Assembly: GCA_030424825.1 (NCBI GenBank)
Contig: JAUHWE010000274.1
Span: forward strand, 1-6,560
Direction of reading: 5' to 3'
DNA: 6,560 nucleotides
Source of the DNA: Verrucomicrobiia bacterium
GTDB lineage: Bacteria; Verrucomicrobiota; Verrucomicrobiia; Opitutales; Opitutaceae
Part shown: positions 4,261-6,560 of the stretch, one piece after another
How positions within the stretch are numbered: the first letter of the stretch is position 1
Layout: the number at the start of each line of letters is the position of its first letter
The notes under the pieces: model-generated
What the model was told of the DNA's origin: nothing
The model's input: the letters and a program-made list of their open reading frames with translations, nothing else
Database searches by the model: none
Program-made: the position numbers and the translations under genes

Positions 4261-6560
4261 TCAACTGTTATCGTTCTTACTTGCAGCTAGACGGAAGAAT
4301 CGGGCTTTTGTATTTTCACGAAGATCGACTCGAATGTAGTTGTCAATCAACGTGTATTCAGTCGAATCAAGATTCGTCCAATTAAAAAGATCGGTACTGT
4401 GTTGTATGTTGATGTTAACGTCATCGAATAAAGGACCTAATTGAATGAAAGTGCCATTTTCACTTGAGAGTATCGAATTGAGTGGAGAACTGTAAATTAG
4501 GGGATCAAGTCTCATTAGGAATTCGAACAAATTCGAGTGACCATCACTATCGGGGTCGGCATTATCGCCTGAAATCGCAGCATTTAATAATTGCGCCTCA
4601 GTAAAATAGGTTTCCTTCCATGTTGAGTAATTGGAAAGTAGCACCTTGTCGAAGCCGTTGAATGCAGCTTGTGAAGCACCTGGAATGCCTTCGGTATAGT
4701 AATATAGCGTTCTTTGATACTCGAGACCTAGATAGGTATTTGGATCGAGAGTGGGTATAGAACCATGAAAAATAACCTCTCTGAGTGCTGTGCAGTATCT
4801 GAACACGTAGTTTCCAAATGAAGTCACAGATGGAGGGATTTCAACGCGGAGTAGTTTCTCGCATTCAGAAAAAGCTCCGTCGCCAATCGAAACAAGGCCT
4901 TCCCCCAGTTGAACGCTGAAAAGAAGTGGGCAATCGTAGAAGGCTAGACTACCAATAGTGTTTACATTGTTGGGAATGGTGATGGAGAGCAATCTAATGC
5001 ATTTGGAGAATGCTTGATCGCCAATCGAAATGAGATTTTCCGACAGCTGTATCGAAGATAGTGATAGGCATTGAGCAAATGTTCTTCTGCCTATTGACGT
5101 CACTCCGTTAGGAATCGTAATGCTGCTTAGAGCAGAGCCGGTGAAGGCCTCATCCCCTATCGAATTTAATCCTTGTGGTAACGATATGGTTCTGAGACTG
5201 CTGCAATGTTTAAACGCTTCGTCTCCAATGGAAACCACTCCCGAAGGAATTACTATCTCATTTAGGTCTTCGCAGTTGTAGAAAGTCAGGGGAGCGATTG
5301 ACGTGACTTTTTCAGGAATCGAGATAGTCGTAAGGTTCGTGCAGCTCGAAAACGCGCCGTTTCCAATGTGCGTTACATTATCGGGAATAGTGATGTTTGC
5401 TAAACTACGACATCCAGAGAAGGCAGATTCTCCGATTGATTTTAGAGATACGGGGATTTCGATGCTTGTCAGTTTGTCGCAACCTGAGAATGCGCTTTGT
5501 TCAATCGATACTAGTGCATTGTGAAGCGAGACATTAATCAGAGGGCAGTCTGCGAATGTTCCGTAGCTAATCGAAGGGATCCCTTCGGGGATGGAGATTG
5601 TTGAAAGAGCGCAGCTGAAAAACGCTTCACGACCAAGCGATTGTATGTTTTCGGGAAGCTGTGCGTTCTTAAGATTGTTGCATTTGTAGAACGCAGATTC
5701 ACCAATGGATATTAAGCCGTCTGGGAGCGTTATCGTCTCAAGATTGGAACAATCTTTGAATGAAAAGTTACCAATGGTAGCGACACTTTCTGGTATTTCA
5801 ATGCTAGTGAGGCTCGTGCATCCTGTAAAGGTGTAGTCTTCGATCGAGGTCAGCCCAGTAGGTAGCGTGATACTCACAATATTCTGGCAATATCGAAATG
5901 CAAACCTGCCAATCGATCCTAGACCCGGAGGAAGTGAGACCGTTGTAAGGCTCGTACATTCTTCGAATGCACGTTCACCTATTGTATCTAGCCCTTCAGG
6001 TAGTATGATGCTTGTAAGGCTTGTGCATTTATTAAAGGAAAAGTTGCCAATTGCTTTGAGACCCTCGGAAAACTCTATATTGTTAAGGCTTGAACAGGAT
6101 AGAAAGGCTGAATCCCCAATTGAACTCATTTCGGCGGGGAATGAGATACTCTCGAGCTTAGTGCAATTGTTGAATGCGAATTCTCCAATGGATTCGAGTC
6201 CGTCGAAAAAAATCAAGTTGAGAAGGTTGGAGCACTCGCTAAATGCGTAACTGCCGATCGTTTCCAGTCCTGAAGGAAAGTTGATTGTGTTGAGATTCTC
6301 ACAATTAGCAAATCCGTAGTCACCAATTGATTTCAGTTTAATGGGAAGCATCAGATTAGTGAATCCCGAGCAGCCGGTAAATGCCCCCGTTCCAATCGTA
6401 TTCAGTTCCTTGGGAAAATCGAAACTCTGGAGACTGATGCAATGCGAAAATGCACCTCTTTCAATGGAAGTGATGCCCTCGGGAAGGGTGGCGCTGCTAA
6501 GGCTTCCGCAATAGAAAAACGTTTCTTCTTCAATGGACGTGACGCCCTCTGGAATCTGGA
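4261..6560 (-). CDS. BspA-like leucine-rich repeat surface protein, 5' end missing
   Basis: This is a large, probably secreted or surface-exposed protein whose N-terminus lies beyond the right edge. The frame stays open to base 6560; the ATG at 6351 falls inside a repeat (FTNLMLPIKL) and is not the start. At least 765 residues are visible. Most are BspA/TpLRR-type leucine-rich repeats (LRR_5 family) with consensus L-P-x-G-L-x-S-I-G-x-x-A-F-x-x-C-x-x-L-x-x-I-x. After them come a degenerate capping repeat, a linker with the TSP3-like DNADPDSDGHSNLFEF (codons 4519-4566, probably calcium binding) and a tail resembling verrucomicrobial C-terminal domains (HSTDLFNWTNL, then ARFFRLAAS). BspA-type arrays often bind proteins or polysaccharides; the ligand here is unknown. 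G+C is about 40-42% in counted rows, against 58-60% in the neighbours. No T-tailed terminator follows the stop. The family is sure, the role is not. Confidence 0.93.
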   Translation of the reverse strand, partial: QIPEGVTSIEEETFFYCGSLSSATLPEGITSIERGAFSHCISLQSFDFPKELNTIGTGAFTGCSGFTNLMLPIKLKSIGDYGFANCENLNTINFPSGLETIGSYAFSECSNLLNLIFFDGLESIGEFAFNNCTKLESISFPAEMSSIGDSAFLSCSSLNNIEFSEGLKAIGNFSFNKCTSLTSIILPEGLDTIGERAFEECTSLTTVSLPPGLGSIGRFAFRYCQNIVSITLPTGLTSIEDYTFTGCTSLTSIEIPESVATIGNFSFKDCSNLETITLPDGLISIGESAFYKCNNLKNAQLPENIQSLGREAFFSCALSTISIPEGIPSISYGTFADCPLINVSLHNALVSIEQSAFSGCDKLTSIEIPVSLKSIGESAFSGCRSLANITIPDNVTHIGNGAFSSCTNLTTISIPEKVTSIAPLTFYNCEDLNEIVIPSGVVSIGDEAFKHCSSLRTISLPQGLNSIGDEAFTGSALSSITIPNGVTSIGRRTFAQCLSLSSIQLSENLISIGDQAFSKCIRLLSITIPNNVNTIGSLAFYDCPLLFSVQLGEGLVSIGDGAFSECEKLLRVEIPPSVTSFGNYVFRYCTALREVIFHGSIPTLDPNTYLGLEYQRTLYYYTEGIPGASQAAFNGFDKVLLSNYSTWKETYFTEAQLLNAAISGDNADPDSDGHSNLFEFLMRLDPLIYSSPLNSILSSENGTFIQLGPLFDDVNINIQHSTDLFNWTNLDSTEYTLIDNYIRVDLRENTKARFFRLAASKNDNS
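4771..6555 (-). repeat. 26 tandem leucine-rich repeat units, 66-69 bp each
   Basis: The coding sequence reads as 26 consecutive complete units: 23 of 23 residues and three of 22, which together account for all 595 codons. A cysteine sits at position 16 of every unit except one, where it is serine (TGSALSS, near 5134-5154). The three short units lack one residue after the cysteine/serine position. A remnant of a further unit reaches the window edge. The DNA copies are well diverged, so this is an old protein repeat and not a recent satellite expansion. The last seven units (4771-5250) alternate between two types, giving a two-unit period. Confidence 0.92.

Noticed and set aside
5303..6250. Plus-strand open frames opposite the leucine-rich repeats
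   Set aside because: Their repetitive translations are antisense shadows of the 69-bp coding period.
6349..6351. ATG at 6351 as the start of the leucine-rich repeat gene
   Set aside because: The frame is open to the window edge and encodes three further full repeats upstream of it; the ATG lies inside a repeat.
4771..6555. 69-bp periodicity as a CRISPR array or satellite DNA
   Set aside because: The copies differ at the DNA level and keep one open frame with a clear protein repeat; there are no alternating identical repeats and unique spacers.

Overview
The window looks like part of a Verrucomicrobiota (PVC superphylum) chromosome, possibly from the Opitutae/Puniceicoccales side. This is an inference from gene content: a secreted PQQ-type beta-propeller protein starting with a WPQWRGP motif, a secreted formylglycine sulfatase, and a surface protein whose tail has the ADPDSDGHSNLFEF-type motif plus a short C-terminal domain ending in FFRL. 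No rRNA, tRNA or other phylogenetic marker is present to confirm it.

Layout: (1) 1-914, plus strand, the last three quarters of a major facilitator superfamily (MFS) transporter cut by the left edge. (2) 1066-2403, plus strand, a complete secreted PQQ-like beta-propeller protein, with a stem-loop in its leader at 1018-1054. (3) 2404-2635, a convergent intergenic region with a small GTAG-preceded palindrome, a larger near-perfect palindrome and a plus-strand intrinsic terminator. (4) 2636-4084, minus strand, a complete secreted sulfatase. (5) 4261-6560, minus strand, a large BspA-like leucine-rich repeat protein that runs off the right edge. It has 26 complete repeats of 22-23 residues in view, followed by a TSP3-like motif and a C-terminal domain.

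The MFS, propeller and sulfatase genes have similar base composition (about 58-60% G+C in the 60-base rows I counted). They fit a polysaccharide- or sulfated-glycan-using lifestyle of import, periplasmic/extracellular processing and desulfation. Nothing in the sequence proves that they share a substrate or an operon, and the sulfatase is on the opposite strand. The repeat gene is much richer in A+T (about 40-42% G+C in counted rows), so it may have a different history.

I found no defence system, CRISPR array, transposase, RNA gene or prophage. The two most interesting signals are the REP-like palindromes between the convergent genes and the nested 46-residue superperiod in the leucine-rich repeat array.
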